Assembly: GCA_038380435.1 (NCBI GenBank)
Contig: JAWZYU010000019.1
Location: forward strand, 32,265,801 to 32,329,800
Reading direction: 5' to 3'
Length of the DNA stretch: 64,000 nt
Source of the DNA: Ryuthela nishihirai
Lineage: Eukaryota; Arthropoda; Arachnida; Araneae; Heptathelidae
Shown here: piece by piece, positions 22,898 through 34,368 of the stretch
How positions within the stretch are numbered: position 1 is the first letter of the stretch
How the letters are laid out: every line of letters starts with the position of its first letter
Translations under genes and position numbers: made by a program
Notes under the pieces: generated by a model
Told to the model about the DNA's origin: nothing
What the model saw: the letters and a program-made list of their open reading frames with translations, nothing else
Database searches by the model: none

Positions 22898-23113
22898 AGA
22901 ACTTTGCCCGTTGCATTCCGACACCTCATTTTTGGACAAGTTCCTGTAAGTGTTATTTTTTGACAAAAAACATTTCTAGTGTAAAATATTTTATGCCATT
23001 CTGAAACTAGCATTGTAATTCATGTTTCCATCAAATTTCATTAAAATCATTCATATAGTTTCTTGTTTATCATAATTTTTCTGAGTTTTCCTTAATTTAT
23101 GGAAACCAGTGTA

Positions 23114-23452
23114 GTATGAAGCAGATGTTTTCCGTTCGAATTTCCCACTGTGCTTGCGTTGAGATTTTTCTTCTCTAACTTCAGATATGACTTTGAAAGG
23201 GACATACTGGAAGGCTTGGAAAGGCCGTCTTCAGTCGGATGAGACATTATATCATAATTCCATGTGCCTGATAGACATATTATGGGCAAATTAAAGAACA
23301 CATTGGTTAGCCTTCAAGGGGTACTTCCAATTATTTCCTCTGTTCAGTGGATTCGCTTTCTCTACTTCCAACTATGAGTCTTTAGGGTCTTTGCGACTTG
23401 GGCTTTTAGCCCATTGTGTGCACACAAGTGCTGCTCAGAGATTAACACCCCT
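23114..23452 (+). mobile_element. Older Met-SINE, right part (split by Tc1)
   Basis: It resumes with a mutated B box (ccgttcgaatttccc) and GTTGAGATTT. It continues through 'ggcttggaaaggccgtcttcagtcggatg' to 'gtgctgctcagagattaacacc'. It has diverged more than the SINE inside the Tc1, which fits the nesting order. Confidence 0.8.
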
Positions 23453-23488
23453 TCTCAGCAACCTATCCTTCCTAGTGTTAGCCATATA

Positions 23489-23760
23489 CAGGGCCAGATC
23501 TAGGAGGAGGAGGGTAAGGTGGTCATGACCCTTCACCTTTGAGAATGCTAGTAGGGTCAATGGGGGTGAAAAATAAATAATCTTGTGTATGTTTAACGCA
23601 TTTCCGAAGAATTTTTTTAGACCTCTGAAAAAGAAAAAGGGGGGGGGGAGTTATACTGGAATGCAAGTCCAGTTCTTCCCCCCCCCCCCCACCATACTCT
23701 TTCCGGTTCGATTCCATAGCTTTCCCCAGCCCCGTTAATATTTTTCTAGATCCGAGCATG
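23489..23760 (+). mobile_element. hAT-like MITE, copy c
   Basis: It starts CAGGGCCAGATCTAGG and ends TCTAGATCCGAGCATG, with the same interior as the copy at 2311-2572. It has gained long G and C runs (around 23638 and 23683). The 8-bp flanks match only partly. Confidence 0.7.
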
Positions 23761-23979
23761 GACACTATACATATATTTCAACAATATTCTCTAATCTATT
23801 CTACTGATATCTCCATGTCACTCACGTTTCTTGTTTCGTGTTCTGTCTATTCCATTCCCTTCCATTTCTGTTTTACCGTTAATATTTAATTATTATTTTT
23901 TTCCCTTTCTTTTATATATAGGATGCTTTCTACCTCTATCACTTTAATACTACTCGTTGTTGTTCAAGCTCGTATTTTT

Positions 23980-24318
23980 GCCGTGCCAGGCTTATAATCT
24001 GAAGTTCTATCTCAACTGCGCAGACGCTGAGACTTATCTCCTCTAAACTCCCACCATGACATCGGTGAGAAAGTGGAGAGCGGCTTGGAAAGGACGCTAT
24101 TCATCGGATGGGACGTTAAGCTGTGGCCTCATGTGCATATTGTGTGCACGTTAAAGAACACGCCCAATGGCCTTGAAGGGAAGCTTCCACCTGTCTCCTA
24201 GCAACAGTCTTGTGTGTTCTCTTTCCCAATCTTCTCTAAGCCCTAGGAGTCTTTGTGACCTGGTCATTTAGCCTATTGTGTGCGAAAAAAAATGCCGCTC
24301 AGAGGTCAAACAACCGAA
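23980..24318 (+). mobile_element. Met-SINE, A box lost
   Basis: It begins in the head at 'gccaggcttataatctgaagtt'. The B box is rearranged. The body and the end 'gctcagaggtcaaacaacc' are clear. Confidence 0.8.
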
Positions 24319-24446
24319 TCGATGTTTTTTGCCCCATATGTTGGAGCATTTTATGTAATACATTGGAAATATATATATATATTTTAATTTCGTTTTATGG
24401 TATTAGGATTACACTAAATTTTATTTACCATTTGAAAGAAATAATG

Positions 24447-24652
24447 AATAATAAATACCCCTCAAGCAGCTGCTTACCACAGAGGTCTAAACAAGAGCCT
24501 GTAAGTTTTATACGCCATAGCAGAAGGTCTGTGAATGGGGGGACCTCAGCAGAAAAACAGCACAAACATCCATGCCTTACCCAGGGCTCGAACGCAGGTC
24601 CCTTAGATTAGTAGCCAAGCGTACTAACCACTCGGTTAGGGAAATAAAAATA
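24447..24652 (-). mobile_element. Ser-SINE, near full length
   Basis: On the minus strand the head is 'ctaaccgagtggttagtacgcttggctac' with a B box near 24590. The tail GCAGCTGCTTGAGGGG plus TATTTATTATT lies at the left (24447-24480). Confidence 0.88.
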
Positions 24653-24659
24653 TCTTTGG

Positions 24660-25650
24660 GCAAATATTTGCCCCAGAAGTCTGACAGGTGTTTAATCTGT
24701 CAGTTAACTTGAAACTGAGAATGGTAGTGAGTAAGGCAGACCTTTGGCCAACTTGGCCAACCAATCTATGATTAATTTCTATTCAAATACCTTCATCTCC
24801 TAAACTGAAAATGTTATCCTTTCGACCCTGCGACAGATTATTTTTAAGACAAGTAACTTTTTTCTTTTTTTTTTATCGTTCGCTAATGAGCAAAATTGAA
24901 ACGCCAGCGTCACTGACCATGTTACATCGCATAATATCAGCATGAACTGACAGAAAGTTGTTTTCCCAAACCTCGTAGATCAATTTCAGTTGCCAAAGGC
25001 CTCTAAAAGCATTGTCATGTTTTTCCATAACCCTGATGCAAGTGCTTACCTTGTTTACTCAACTATTGCTCAATACTTTGTAACAGTTACATGTGATCTC
25101 TATATCGTTGATAGGATTCGTTTATAGGTAAAAATTTGCCTGTTCTACGAAAGATTTTGTTTGCGTGACTTGCAAGAATTGTGAAATTATAAAGAAGCGC
25201 TTTGTTTGCTTAGCACAATCCCATCACTAGTTGTAAGCCATAAAAGCAGACTCACGCGATGTTGAACGTTAATATATTTTAGCTTCTTATTTATCTAGAG
25301 GGCGATGGTTGATTCGTTTTATGTCCAAAAGAATAGGCTTTAATGTTAGAGAATAGGATAAAGGTGGTGACTCGATAATGGGGAAAAATTAGTTTAAAAA
25401 AAAAAAGATATCCTTCAGTCATAGCAATAGCTGATGACTGTTGTTAAAGTGGATATTGAATTATTATATTTTTCTCATCTCTTCTGTTTTCTGCTCATTT
25501 TTTTCTGCACGGACTTCGGAAATATACACTTCTGAGTCAGGGTCAAGTGGTAAAATTTATTTGTCAAATTTGAGCTGACTGTAAAGAAATTTCAGTTAAG
25601 CCAGTTTAGTAAAAAGAGATTTCAAGTATTGATGCTGGTCATGTGATTGT
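24660..25650. other. Stretch without recognised features
   Basis: Nothing could be assigned. Confidence 0.4.
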
Positions 25651-25651
25651 A

Positions 25652-25745
25652 GCTGGATGGTATTAATCTCTGAGCAGCCTTTTCTTTTGCTGCACAATGG
25701 ATTAAATGAACGATATCAATGTCAGGAGAAGCGCGTGGAAGGACA
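25652..25745 (-). mobile_element. Met-SINE 3' remnant
   Basis: The stretch 'ctctgagcagccttttcttttgctgcacaatggattaaatg' resembles the family's 3' end reversed. The match fades after about 90 bp. Confidence 0.45.
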
Positions 25746-25792
25746 TCAAGTGCAGAGTTGTGGGTAGATGGGATTCTTTTGCCATATCTTTG

Positions 25793-26168
25793 ATGGGTTG
25801 GGTTGTTTTACCTCTCAACAGGCCATTTCGCAGCAATGGCTAATTGACAAAACTTCAAGACCTCTGAATTAGTTGGGGAAGTGGACCCACTGGAAAGCTA
25901 TTAGTTAATAGATTAAAGTCTCACCTCAACGCCATCCAGCGTGTTCTTTAAAGCCGTGCACAGGTTATGGTTTCCTGTAGACGGATTCCTACCTTTGTTG
26001 ATATGTTTTGCAAAGAGCACAAATTATGCCTTTTTCAAAGGCAGCGATATATTCGTTCTTACCCAAGATAAGGCACAGGAAAGCAGAGAAATCTCAAATC
26101 TGGCAAAGCTGGGACTGTAATCTGGAAATCATAGATTACGGAACCTGAAAAGCTTACAATTGAGCCTC
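25793..26168 (-). mobile_element. Met-SINE, decayed
   Basis: It starts clearly at the left (gggttgggttgttttacctctc). The 'gccatccagcgtgttcttta' core is present. The right side is degraded but still shows the B-box area as 'cagctgggactgtaatctgg' on the plus strand, with a remnant of the head near 26165. Confidence 0.75.
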
Positions 26169-26169
26169 C

Positions 26170-26910
26170 TAAAAAGTCTCCATTGAAGCAGTAACCTATT
26201 CTTATTTAGAACACAGTTCGTCAGGACATTTAAACCGCTTCAGTTTATATGCATGTCATGCATTTTTTTAACTAACTGTCAATGTGTCTCCAATAATGAA
26301 GATTTGGATCTTTATCCAAAAATCTGGATCTTTCGCTTCATATCTGTGATTGTTAACAAACAACCTCTGGTGCTATGCCGAAAAATGTGATTGCACTCTA
26401 AATTTTGGACTTTCATTGAAATACGCTAGTGCTGTCAGTATTCACCAACGATTGCAAACCGTCACCCACCGTATTTCTCACTTCCAACACAGGGATGTAT
26501 AGAGTACTGCTCAAATTAATAGAAACTGGAGTTTCCTGTTACTAATTTAGTAGCCGTTAAATATTTTAAATGGAAATTTTTACTAAATATATTTAGGAAT
26601 ATAAATATCTACAAGCATATATACAGAATGATGTGAAAAACGTTGTCACAGTTAAAAAACAGTTTAAAGAAAATTCAGCAATCGTTATTTATTTCAAATT
26701 ATTAGCAACTTTCGAAACTTAAAAGCTATTTTTTTCTCTGAAGCATTTTCTGATTATTATTGATTGTACATTTGTGTCATTTCCATTTACTTGATTAGTT
26801 TTAACATTTTACAAGTAAATTCTTGATAATCTGTAGAATTATAGGTGATTGCAGGTAGCTGTTAATTCAATGGTGGCGAGAATTTTGATATTAGCAGAGA
26901 TGATAAGCAT
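26170..26910. other. AT-rich stretch without recognised features
   Basis: Nothing could be assigned. Confidence 0.4.
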
Positions 26911-26924
26911 GGGAAACAATCAAA

Positions 26925-27295
26925 GTTTTCATTCCAATATTATATAAAAGGAAAGTTTATAAACAAGAAATATTACATAAGAGAAAGTTTTCAACTTCTA
27001 ATATTATATAAAGGAAAGTTTTCGAACTTCCACTCTTACATAAAGGAAAGTTTTTAAACTTTCAATATTACATAGAAGAACGTTTCCAAACTTCGAATAT
27101 GCATAAAAGAAAAGTTTTTCAAACATCAAAGGTTACATAGGGGAAAGTTTCCAAACTTCAAATGTTGCATAGAGAAAAAGTTTCCAAACTTCAAATTTAC
27201 CAAAGCGAAAGTTTCCAAACTTCAAATTTACCAAAGCGAAAGTTTCCAACTTCAAATGCTGTATGAAGTGAATTTACAAACTTCAAATTTTACTT
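26925..27295. repeat. Degenerate minisatellite, about 35-40-bp unit
   Basis: Units such as 'gaaagtttccaaacttcaaatgttacata' recur about ten times with substitutions and length changes. The last two full units (27175-27240) are almost identical, suggesting recent turnover at that end. Confidence 0.8.
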
Positions 27296-27299
27296 CAGC

Positions 27300-29070
27300 T
27301 TATTAAGTCTTTTTATAAAATCTCAAATGAATATGGATTACATTAACTAACTGTTAGTAGATCATTGTTCGCAATTTCAATTCTCTCTAGAGAAATGAAG
27401 CAAAGTTTCGGTGTTAGCGATTGATTTCTAGAGAAAATATTTACTACCTGAATGCATGAATATTAAACACCATCTAAATGTAACGATATGGTCCGGTTTC
27501 GGTGATCATGGTCAATTTGTATTTAATAAAGGAAAAATCAGCGGAGACTGATTGGATAAAAAAACTCTTTAAAACGGTCATTTACTTCAATACATATTTT
27601 CTACCTTAACGAGGACAGCATTTTCGGGACTATTTTACTCTTGTTCACAGTTAAATTTAAGCAATATAATTTTTCCCTATTAAAAATATTCCTTTATTGC
27701 CTCGGTGATGAAATTCGCTTGATTTGAATCGCACAGAGAACTGAAGGTTTTACGAAAGAAAATCTTAGTTAATATTCTTGAACAAAAAAAAATACTTAAT
27801 TATTTTTAAACTCATTGAAGAACTAATACGAATCTAGCTTAATGAAATCAATCATATTTCTTTTTGAAAACTAATATTTTCCATGTTTAAAATATGAGAA
27901 ATGGTTTTAAAAGCAAAAAAAAAATATATTCATTACTGAATAAAAATAATTTCTAAAATTTAGTACAGTATAAGACACTTTGCTTCTATAATTTGCTATA
28001 ATTGTTAATTGCTTGTAACAATATTCAACTACACAAAATTCTGCATTTGCTAAATTTCAATTGCATAAAAATTTCTACTTGAATTGAAAATTAAATGGTA
28101 TAAAAATTTCTACTTGAAAAACTTCTTCTTGAATTCCTGAAGCATTTTTTTAAATCTTCATTTAATTTGAAATATTTTGCTAAATATTCATTTTTATTTA
28201 AAATATTTCTATAATTTAGTTGTAAAGAGTAAAATATGTGCAGAAATATTCTGGTTGCAACTGATTCGAGCAAAAGTGTACATTTATTATCAATCAGAGA
28301 TTACTAAACATTTTAGCAGAAACGTCTTTGCAATTGCAAATAGACTTCTAAATATTAATAAAATCATACTGATAAAATTATTTTCCAAGTATCAGATATT
28401 CTATAAATAATATTTTCGCAGTCGGTACTAAAATAAGAAAACCACTAATAAATACATATTTTGTAACAGTCTTATTATAATATATAGATTTATTAATTAT
28501 AGATTTTAAAATATTCTATTATTTATTTAAATAATCCACTACCTTACTGAGATATTAGAGAATTTCCGTGTTATGGGAATGGGAATCTAACTAGAAACTT
28601 CATCAGTCAAATTTATCACAATGTATTAATCAAATGGAATATATGACTTCATATCAAACCATTTCTGAAATTAGTACGAATTTTTCATGTCTGTGTGTAA
28701 AGATTCAGTTTTTGAGGTTTTTCGAAAAAATATTTAGGATTATTGATGCTGTTAAATATTCCAGCTTCCATTACTATTAAGTAACGAATGAATATTTTTT
28801 TTAAAATCGAGATTTAGAGAGATTTGGGATCTTTAACTCTTTTCAATTGAATTTTTCTTTCCATAAGCGTATTTTTAGTGTTACTGAGATTTAATGTTGC
28901 TTTCTTGACATAACATTCGAACGTTTGGGCTATTTTGTTCGCAATCTATACAGATAGACAAATGCAGAAGATTTTACGAATAAAAATGTTATCTAACACG
29001 AATATTAAAAATTTATTTTCGAAAATACTCTTTGTTGTCAAAAACCACGTTATTTATGTCAGCTAAATTA
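27300..29070. other. Long AT-rich stretch without recognised features
   Basis: It is very AT-rich with many homopolymers. No gene or element could be assigned. Confidence 0.4.
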
Positions 29071-29072
29071 TG

Positions 29073-29446
29073 GGTTGGTTTATTTTACATCTGAACGGCA
29101 CTTTTTTTCACCCAGTGGGCTAAAATGGCCAGATCACAAGGATTCAGAGATAGTTGGGGGGAGTGAACCCACTAGATAGCAGTTACGAGACAGATGAAAG
29201 CCTCCCTTCAAGACCATTCAGCGTGATCTTTAACGTACACAAAGTATGGCTGTCCCGCACAAAGAGCCACTGCTTAACGTCCCATTCGAAGGACGGCGGC
29301 CTATCCAAGCCCATCGATGTCCCCTACTGACCGTGGGCAGGGCGCCGAGTTTTGCGAAGATAAAGCTCAATGCTGGTGCAGGCGGGACTCGAACCTGAGA
29401 TGCAGATTACGAGCCTAATGCGCTACCGGCTGAGTCAAACCCTGCC
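29073..29446 (-). mobile_element. Met-SINE, full length
   Basis: The CCCAAC-type tail (gggttggttt on the plus strand) is at the left. The B-box complement (gggactcgaacctg) is near 29385, and the head with A box (gctgagtca) lies near 29430. It is moderately diverged. Confidence 0.88.
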
Positions 29447-29509
29447 ACACCTAAAATATGATAGCAACTCAATGCTTTTAGAATGGCAAAGTTATCTTAG
29501 AGAGCTAAA

Positions 29510-29804
29510 GGTTGAGTTGTTTTACCTCTGAGTGAAAATGTTTCGTACACAATGGAATAAATGGCCCGCTAACAAGGACACCAATGGCACATGGAAGATT
29601 AGGGAAAGGGATGGATGCACTGGACAACTGTTATCTGACAGATGGAAACCTACCGCTAGTTAAATTAAAGGACATTCAGTGTGTTTTTTAATTTGCACAG
29701 GTTATCAGTCTCTTCTATACGGAAGCCACGGCTTAACGTCCCGTCCGACGGATGGAGTCTTTTTAAGCTCATCTGTGTCCCCTATCTAACCGTGCGAAAC
29801 CTCG
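29510..29804 (-). mobile_element. Met-SINE, 5'-truncated
   Basis: The body runs from 'ggttgagttgttttacctctg' to 'gtcccctatctaaccgtg', where it stops before the head. A SINE-C-like head (gatatctggtttcgagcc, about 29850-29875) follows with little certainty. Confidence 0.8.
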
Positions 29805-29889
29805 AGACATTATCATAATTTGCACTGTGTTATCGATAATGGTGACCATCCACGATATCTGGTTTCGAGCCAAGAAAACAAACATATAG

Positions 29890-30060
29890 CCAGATGGTTA
29901 AGTAATTATGCAGTTGATAAGTAATGAGATAAATAGACTACCAAACAGAAAGCTAAACAGGCAGGCAGATAGAGAGCTGAATAACAACCAGACAAGTAGA
30001 GAGCTAAAGTGAATGTGTAATAGACAAACAGGTAGGCAAGCAGTGAAATAAATATGATGC
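29890..30060. repeat. Purine-rich degenerate short repeat
   Basis: Motifs of the form 'agacaaacaggcaggcagatagagagctaa' recur with variation. It is low-complexity sequence. Confidence 0.5.
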
Positions 30061-30184
30061 AGAGGTGCAGGTAAAGTTAGTGCGAAACAATAGAGTTAAA
30101 CTGCTTTTCAAAATTTTAAAGCAGAAAAACATTTAAATATATTTATCTAAATTATAAAAAAAAAACGAAAATAATGTAAGTTTT

Positions 30185-30450
30185 TCAGTTGTTTTGCCTC
30201 TGAGCGGCATTTTTATTTGCACACAATGAGTAAAATGACCAGATCGCAAGGACCCCAAGAACTCAGAGAAGGTTAAAGGAAGATGATCCACTGTACAGCT
30301 GTTAGGAGACAGATGGCAGCTTCCCATCAAGGTCATCCAGAGTGTTCTTTAACGTGCACAGGGTATGGCTCTTCCACACAGGGAGCCGTGGCTTAAAATC
30401 CCATCCGATCGACGGCGGCCTATCCAAGCCTACCGGTGTCCCCTACTGAT
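30185..30450 (-). mobile_element. Met-SINE, left arm of an inverted pair
   Basis: The body is complete from 'cagttgttttgcctctgagcgg' to 'gtgtcccctactgatcagg', and the head is missing. It meets the next copy head-on at about 30455. Confidence 0.85.
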
Positions 30451-30454
30451 CAGG

Positions 30455-30772
30455 GGAGGGGTGGGGGGAATTGGTCAGTTGGTATGAGTCAGGCTCGTAA
30501 TCTGTAGTTCCTAGTTTCGAGTCCCATCTGGACCAGAGTTGAAATTTATCTCCGCAAAACTCCCCTTCCTGCCCACGATCAGTAGGTGACACCGATGGGC
30601 TAGGAAAGGCCTCCGTCCATCGGATGGGATGTTCAGCTGTGGCTCCTTGTGCTGGAGAGCCATGCCTTGTGCACGTTAAAGAATACGCTGGTAGGCCTTG
30701 AAGGCAGTTTAACGTGCCAGTTTAGCCTAATGTGTGCAAAAAAACTGCCGCTCACAGGTAAAACAACCGAAG
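30455..30772 (+). mobile_element. Met-SINE, right arm of an inverted pair
   Basis: The head (gtcagttggtatgagtcaggctcgtaatctgtagtt) and mutated B box (agtttcgagtccc) are followed by the body. An internal deletion joins 'ggccttgaaggcag' to 'gtgccagtttagcc'. It ends at 'ggtaaaacaaccgaag'. Confidence 0.85.
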
Positions 30773-30827
30773 CCCTTGTAATCTGTATCTTGTGCAATAG
30801 AAGTTCCTTCTAAGCTAAAATAACCTA

Positions 30828-31112
30828 AGGCTACCATCTATCTCGTAAGAGATATCCAGTGTATCCCCTTCCCTCACCTTCTCTGAGCCGTAGGGGTTCT
30901 TATGACCTGCTAATGAACTTTGTACAGAATGGAAACTTTCCGTCAACACCCTGAATGGCACTGGCGGGAGGTTTCCATCTGCAAAATCAGCTGTCCAGAA
31001 AACCCCTCCCCGAAACTTCTCTGAGCCATTAGAGTCCTTTTTATCTGACCATTTAGCACATTGTGTGCAAAAAAAAAGTGCCGCTCAGAAGTAAAACAAC
31101 ACAACTGCAGGG
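30828..31112 (+). mobile_element. Two Met-SINE 3' fragments
   Basis: One fragment covers about 30828-30915 (accatctatctcgtaag to cttatgacctg). A second covers 30950-31112, ending 'gtgccgctcagaagtaaaacaac'. Both lack heads. Confidence 0.7.
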
Positions 31113-31216
31113 AGTTTGCGTAGATAATTCTCAACGTTGGCTTAGGTGGAACTCGAACCTGGGAATTGCAGATTACGATCCTTACACGCTCTCAGACTGA
31201 GCCACCCTCACCCCCA
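31113..31216 (-). mobile_element. Met-SINE head fragment
   Basis: On the minus strand it is the tRNA-like head: GGGGGTGAGGGTGGCTCAGTCTG, then the B box (ccaggttcgagttcc) and GTTGAGAATTATCTACGC. It directly follows the oppositely oriented 3' fragment, forming a tail-to-tail arrangement. Confidence 0.8.
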
Positions 31217-31910
31217 ATAATGCAGGTAAGTTACTTATTACAAAAGAGTAAGTAGCAATGATTAAAATATCTGTAATCCGAAATTTGCTAGAAAAATTGA
31301 CTTCGAAATGCTCAAACGTGTTGATAAATTTGTATCTATTATTAAATACATAAACTTCTACTCTCCTCACCGTGAAAAGTAATGAAAATTATTTTACACT
31401 TCCACAGAGGTTCGTTCTTTGTAGGAATTAAGGCATATTAATTCGTGGTATAGTCAATAAGGCGTATAATTTCTCTATCACCCTTTTCTGGATCCAAGGG
31501 ATTAATTCTTTGAGCTATTTAAGGCGGCCTAGATAACATAATAGTGTGGATGACCGCTATTATTACAGAAGAAATTTGAGTTCGCTTCCTCAAACAAGCA
31601 CTAAATAATTGCTTCCTTGGCCTCGAAAGCAATATAAATTGTTTTCTTTGTGCTATTATGCTTTTTCTTTTCTTAAAATGAGTATCAGTTTCTTTAGGTT
31701 TCATTGAATGCGAACCGAGAATTCTCCTTTACAAGAAGTGTAAGCATAAAAGTCGAACAAATCACCGTGACACGTATTGAAATTGTGGTACAGAAAGAAA
31801 GTGAATGAACAATAACAGGCTTAGAAGAAGAAAAAAATGTATCGAAAATAAAAATAGAAGTAAGAAAATTAACCTTCAAAGCACTAGATGCCATATTAAA
31901 GATAGAATAT
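31217..31910. other. Stretch without recognised features
   Basis: Short open frames only. None was recognised. Confidence 0.4.
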
Positions 31911-31929
31911 ATTACCCCTCAAGCAGCTG
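31911..31929 (-). mobile_element. Ser-SINE 3' tip
   Basis: The sequence 'attacccctcaagcagctg' is the last piece of a minus-strand Ser-SINE. It directly abuts the head of a Met-SINE, which may have inserted in or replaced the rest. Confidence 0.55.
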
Positions 31930-32290
31930 GGGAGGAAATAGCTCAGTCGGTAGCGCGCCAGGATCATAATCTACGGTTTCCAGGTTCGATCCCTGATTGT
32001 GCATGCATTGAGAATTATCTCTGTTAACCCCTCCCACGGTCAGCAGGAGACACCGATGGGCTTGAAACGGCTGCCTTCTGTCGGATGGGACGTTAAGCCA
32101 TGGAGGGTGTGCAGGAGAGCTGTATCCTGTGCATGTTAGAGAACACGCTAGATGGCCTTGAAAGAAGGTTATCATCTGTCTCCTAACAGATGTCCAGAGG
32201 ATCTCCTTCTCCAAACTTTCTCTGAGTACTTGTGACCTGACAGTTTAGCCTAATGTGTGCAAAAATTGCCGCTCAGAGGTAACACAATCG
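31930..32290 (+). mobile_element. Met-SINE, full length
   Basis: The head (gaggaaatagctcagtcggtagcgcgccaggatcataatct) has a B box (GGTTCGATCCC), and CAT stands in the anticodon position. The end is 'gctcagaggtaacacaatcg'. Its 3' flank is shared with the copy at 30455-30772. Confidence 0.88.
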
Positions 32291-33635
32291 AAGTCCTTGT
32301 AATCTGCATCTTGTGCAGTAGAAGTTCCTTCTAAGCTTAAATAGCCTAATTCAACTCACTAGTGAAAGTTTATCCTTCATTGTAAGTCAGAATTTCAACC
32401 CGTTGCTTTTCATAAATAATAAATCTCAAAAACCCTGACTTGAATTTAAGATCTTCATTTCATCTAGGAAATAAACACATCCCATATAATTTATTTAAAA
32501 GAAAGCGATGTAATTCATAATAGTGAAATCGTGACTGTTTATCTCCTTTCCCACACTTTTGACTTTTCCCATTTACAGTGTACTTAGTCAAAAGCAGCGA
32601 TTTCAAGATAACAGCTATGATTAATGACAGCCAATAAAATCGCCGATAACTTGCTAGTAATGATAGGGTATAAGTGGTCACGATTAGCCCTCAGGAAGAA
32701 AACGTCTTCAGAGACATAAGAGAAAAGGGCTCTTGGGCTATAGGAAGCCTGAGGCAGGGGCCGATGGAATTGCAAGTTGGGCTGTCATCGAGCACGTTTA
32801 AGCAATTACTAAGCCTGTATATTATCTTTGCAGATTTCTACATTAAGGACCATCAAAAGAATCTGACTTGGACGACTTATTTCCGGACATTTGAAGTTAT
32901 GAAATTTGTGAGATTGGATAAGTTTGATATTAGCGTTAAAAAAAAGAAATCGTTGAAAATGGAAAGAAGTTAAAAAAAAGGGCATGTGGTCTTTCTTTTA
33001 AAAGTGAGTTTTCCCAAGTATGTTGGTTGGGATTGGAAGATGAAGCAAACTGTTACAAATGCTTAAGCAATCTTAAAACGATTGTCTAATTGAAATTTGA
33101 AGCTTTAAAGACGGTTCATTAACGTACGAGTTGAAATACATCAGTGAAAATAATTTATGTCAAGTCTGAGGAAGGTGGAAAATATTGGTCAAGGTCTTCT
33201 GTATTTAAACGTCCCTGAAGAAGCTTTTCTTAATGATGGAAATGACCTTGTTCACTTTCAAAAACTAATTTCCAGCATTAGGCAGATTTTTACAGGAAAT
33301 GTCTGCTCTTTTTCAGTACTCTACGTTTTATGGACATCACCAATCTTTCTTTATAATTATTTCATCGCTCACAGAAACAAATGCGAACACGTGCGTTAAT
33401 TTTCATACACATTTTTGATTCGATGCGTTTCTTTTTAAATTCAAGAGTACCAACAGCTGGGTCATAAACATTCTAAAATTGTCTACGATGTGTAAGTAGA
33501 TTTGTTGAACTGTTGTTAGTGACGTATATGAGGTCCACTCGTCGGTAAGACTATTATTCAGTAACTTTCGTATTGCATTCATTTAGAAAATGGTGAAACT
33601 TCTCGGCATGACTCCTAATAGTGGAATTTTTATTA
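32291..33635. other. Stretch without recognised genes
   Basis: Two short plus-strand open frames (32674-32973 and 33157-33399) show no recognisable domain. Nothing else was seen apart from the first 60 bp, duplicated from 30770-30830. Confidence 0.4.
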
Positions 33636-33689
33636 GGGTTGGGTGCAATTGTTTTGCATCTGAACGACACTTTTCTGCACAGAATGGAA
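33636..33689 (-). mobile_element. Older Met-SINE, 3' part (split)
   Basis: The segment from 'gggttgggtgcaattgttttgcatctg' to 'gaatggaa' is the 3' end of a minus copy. It is interrupted by the younger SINE and resumes at 34062. Confidence 0.85.
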
Positions 33690-33702
33690 TAAACTGTCAG
33701 GT

Positions 33703-34048
33703 TGGTTGGTTTGTTATTTTACCTCTGACGGACCCCGAAGGCTCAGAGAAAGTTGGGGGAGGGGACCCAATGGAACAGCTGTTGGGAGACAGATGGTAGC
33801 CTCCTGTCAAGGCCATTCAACGTGTTCTTTAACGTGCACAGGGTATGGCTCTCCCGCACACGGAGCCACGGCTAAACGTCCCATCCGACGGACGGCGGTC
33901 TTTCCAAGCCCATCGGTGTCAACTACTGACCGTGGACAGGGCGGGGAATTTTGCGGAGATAAATCTCAACGCTGACCCAGCTGGGACTCGAACCTGGGAA
34001 CTACAGATTACGAGCCTGGCGCGCTACCGACTGAGCCATCCCCGCCCC
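33703..34048 (-). mobile_element. Younger Met-SINE nested in an older one, 13-bp TSD
   Basis: TAAACTGTCAGGT flanks it at 33690-33702 and 34049-34061. The head is complete on the minus strand (GGGGCGGGGATGGCTCAGTCGG), with a consensus B box. A deletion of about 45 bp near the 3' end joins 'ttacctctgac' to 'ggaccccgaagg'. Confidence 0.95.
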
Positions 34049-34061
34049 TAAACTGTCAGGT

Positions 34062-34368
34062 CAAAAGACCCCAGGAGCTCAGAGAAAGTTGTGGTAGCGA
34101 ATTCATTAGACAACTAAGGAAGATAGGTGGAAGTCTCCCATCAGTGCCATCCTTCTTAACGTGCACAGGGAATGCTTTCCTGCACATGAGGGAACTGCTT
34201 TGCATCTCATCCCCAGGAGACGGCCTTTACAACCCATCGGGGTCTGTTTTCTTACAGAGGGCAGAATAGGGGCTTAGCAGAAATAAATCTCAAAGTCTCA
34301 AAGGAAGCAACAAGAGGGACTCGAACTTCCGAACATCAGATTACGAGCCTGACGTGCTATGAGTGAAG
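34062..34368 (-). mobile_element. Older Met-SINE, 5' part (split)
   Basis: It continues the copy at 33636 from 'caaaagaccccaggagctcagag' through the body to a degraded head (cgagcctgacgtgctatgag). Confidence 0.85.

Larger units (their letters stand above)
21312..23111 (+). mobile_element. Tc1-like DNA transposon with TIRs and TA flanks
   Basis: The left end (from 21312, CAATTGTTTCCATAAATTAAGG) and the reversed right end (to 23111, CACTGGTTTCCATAAATTAAGG) form inverted repeats of about 37 bp. TA stands at 21310-21311 and 23112-23113, the standard Tc1/mariner duplication. Length is 1800 bp, or about 1490 bp without the later SINE and its 12-bp duplication. The transposase is broken, so the copy is dead. 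Confidence 0.93.

Noticed and set aside
32674..33399. Two short plus-strand frames as genes
   Set aside because: No recognisable domain, no splice context, and lengths are within chance for this composition.
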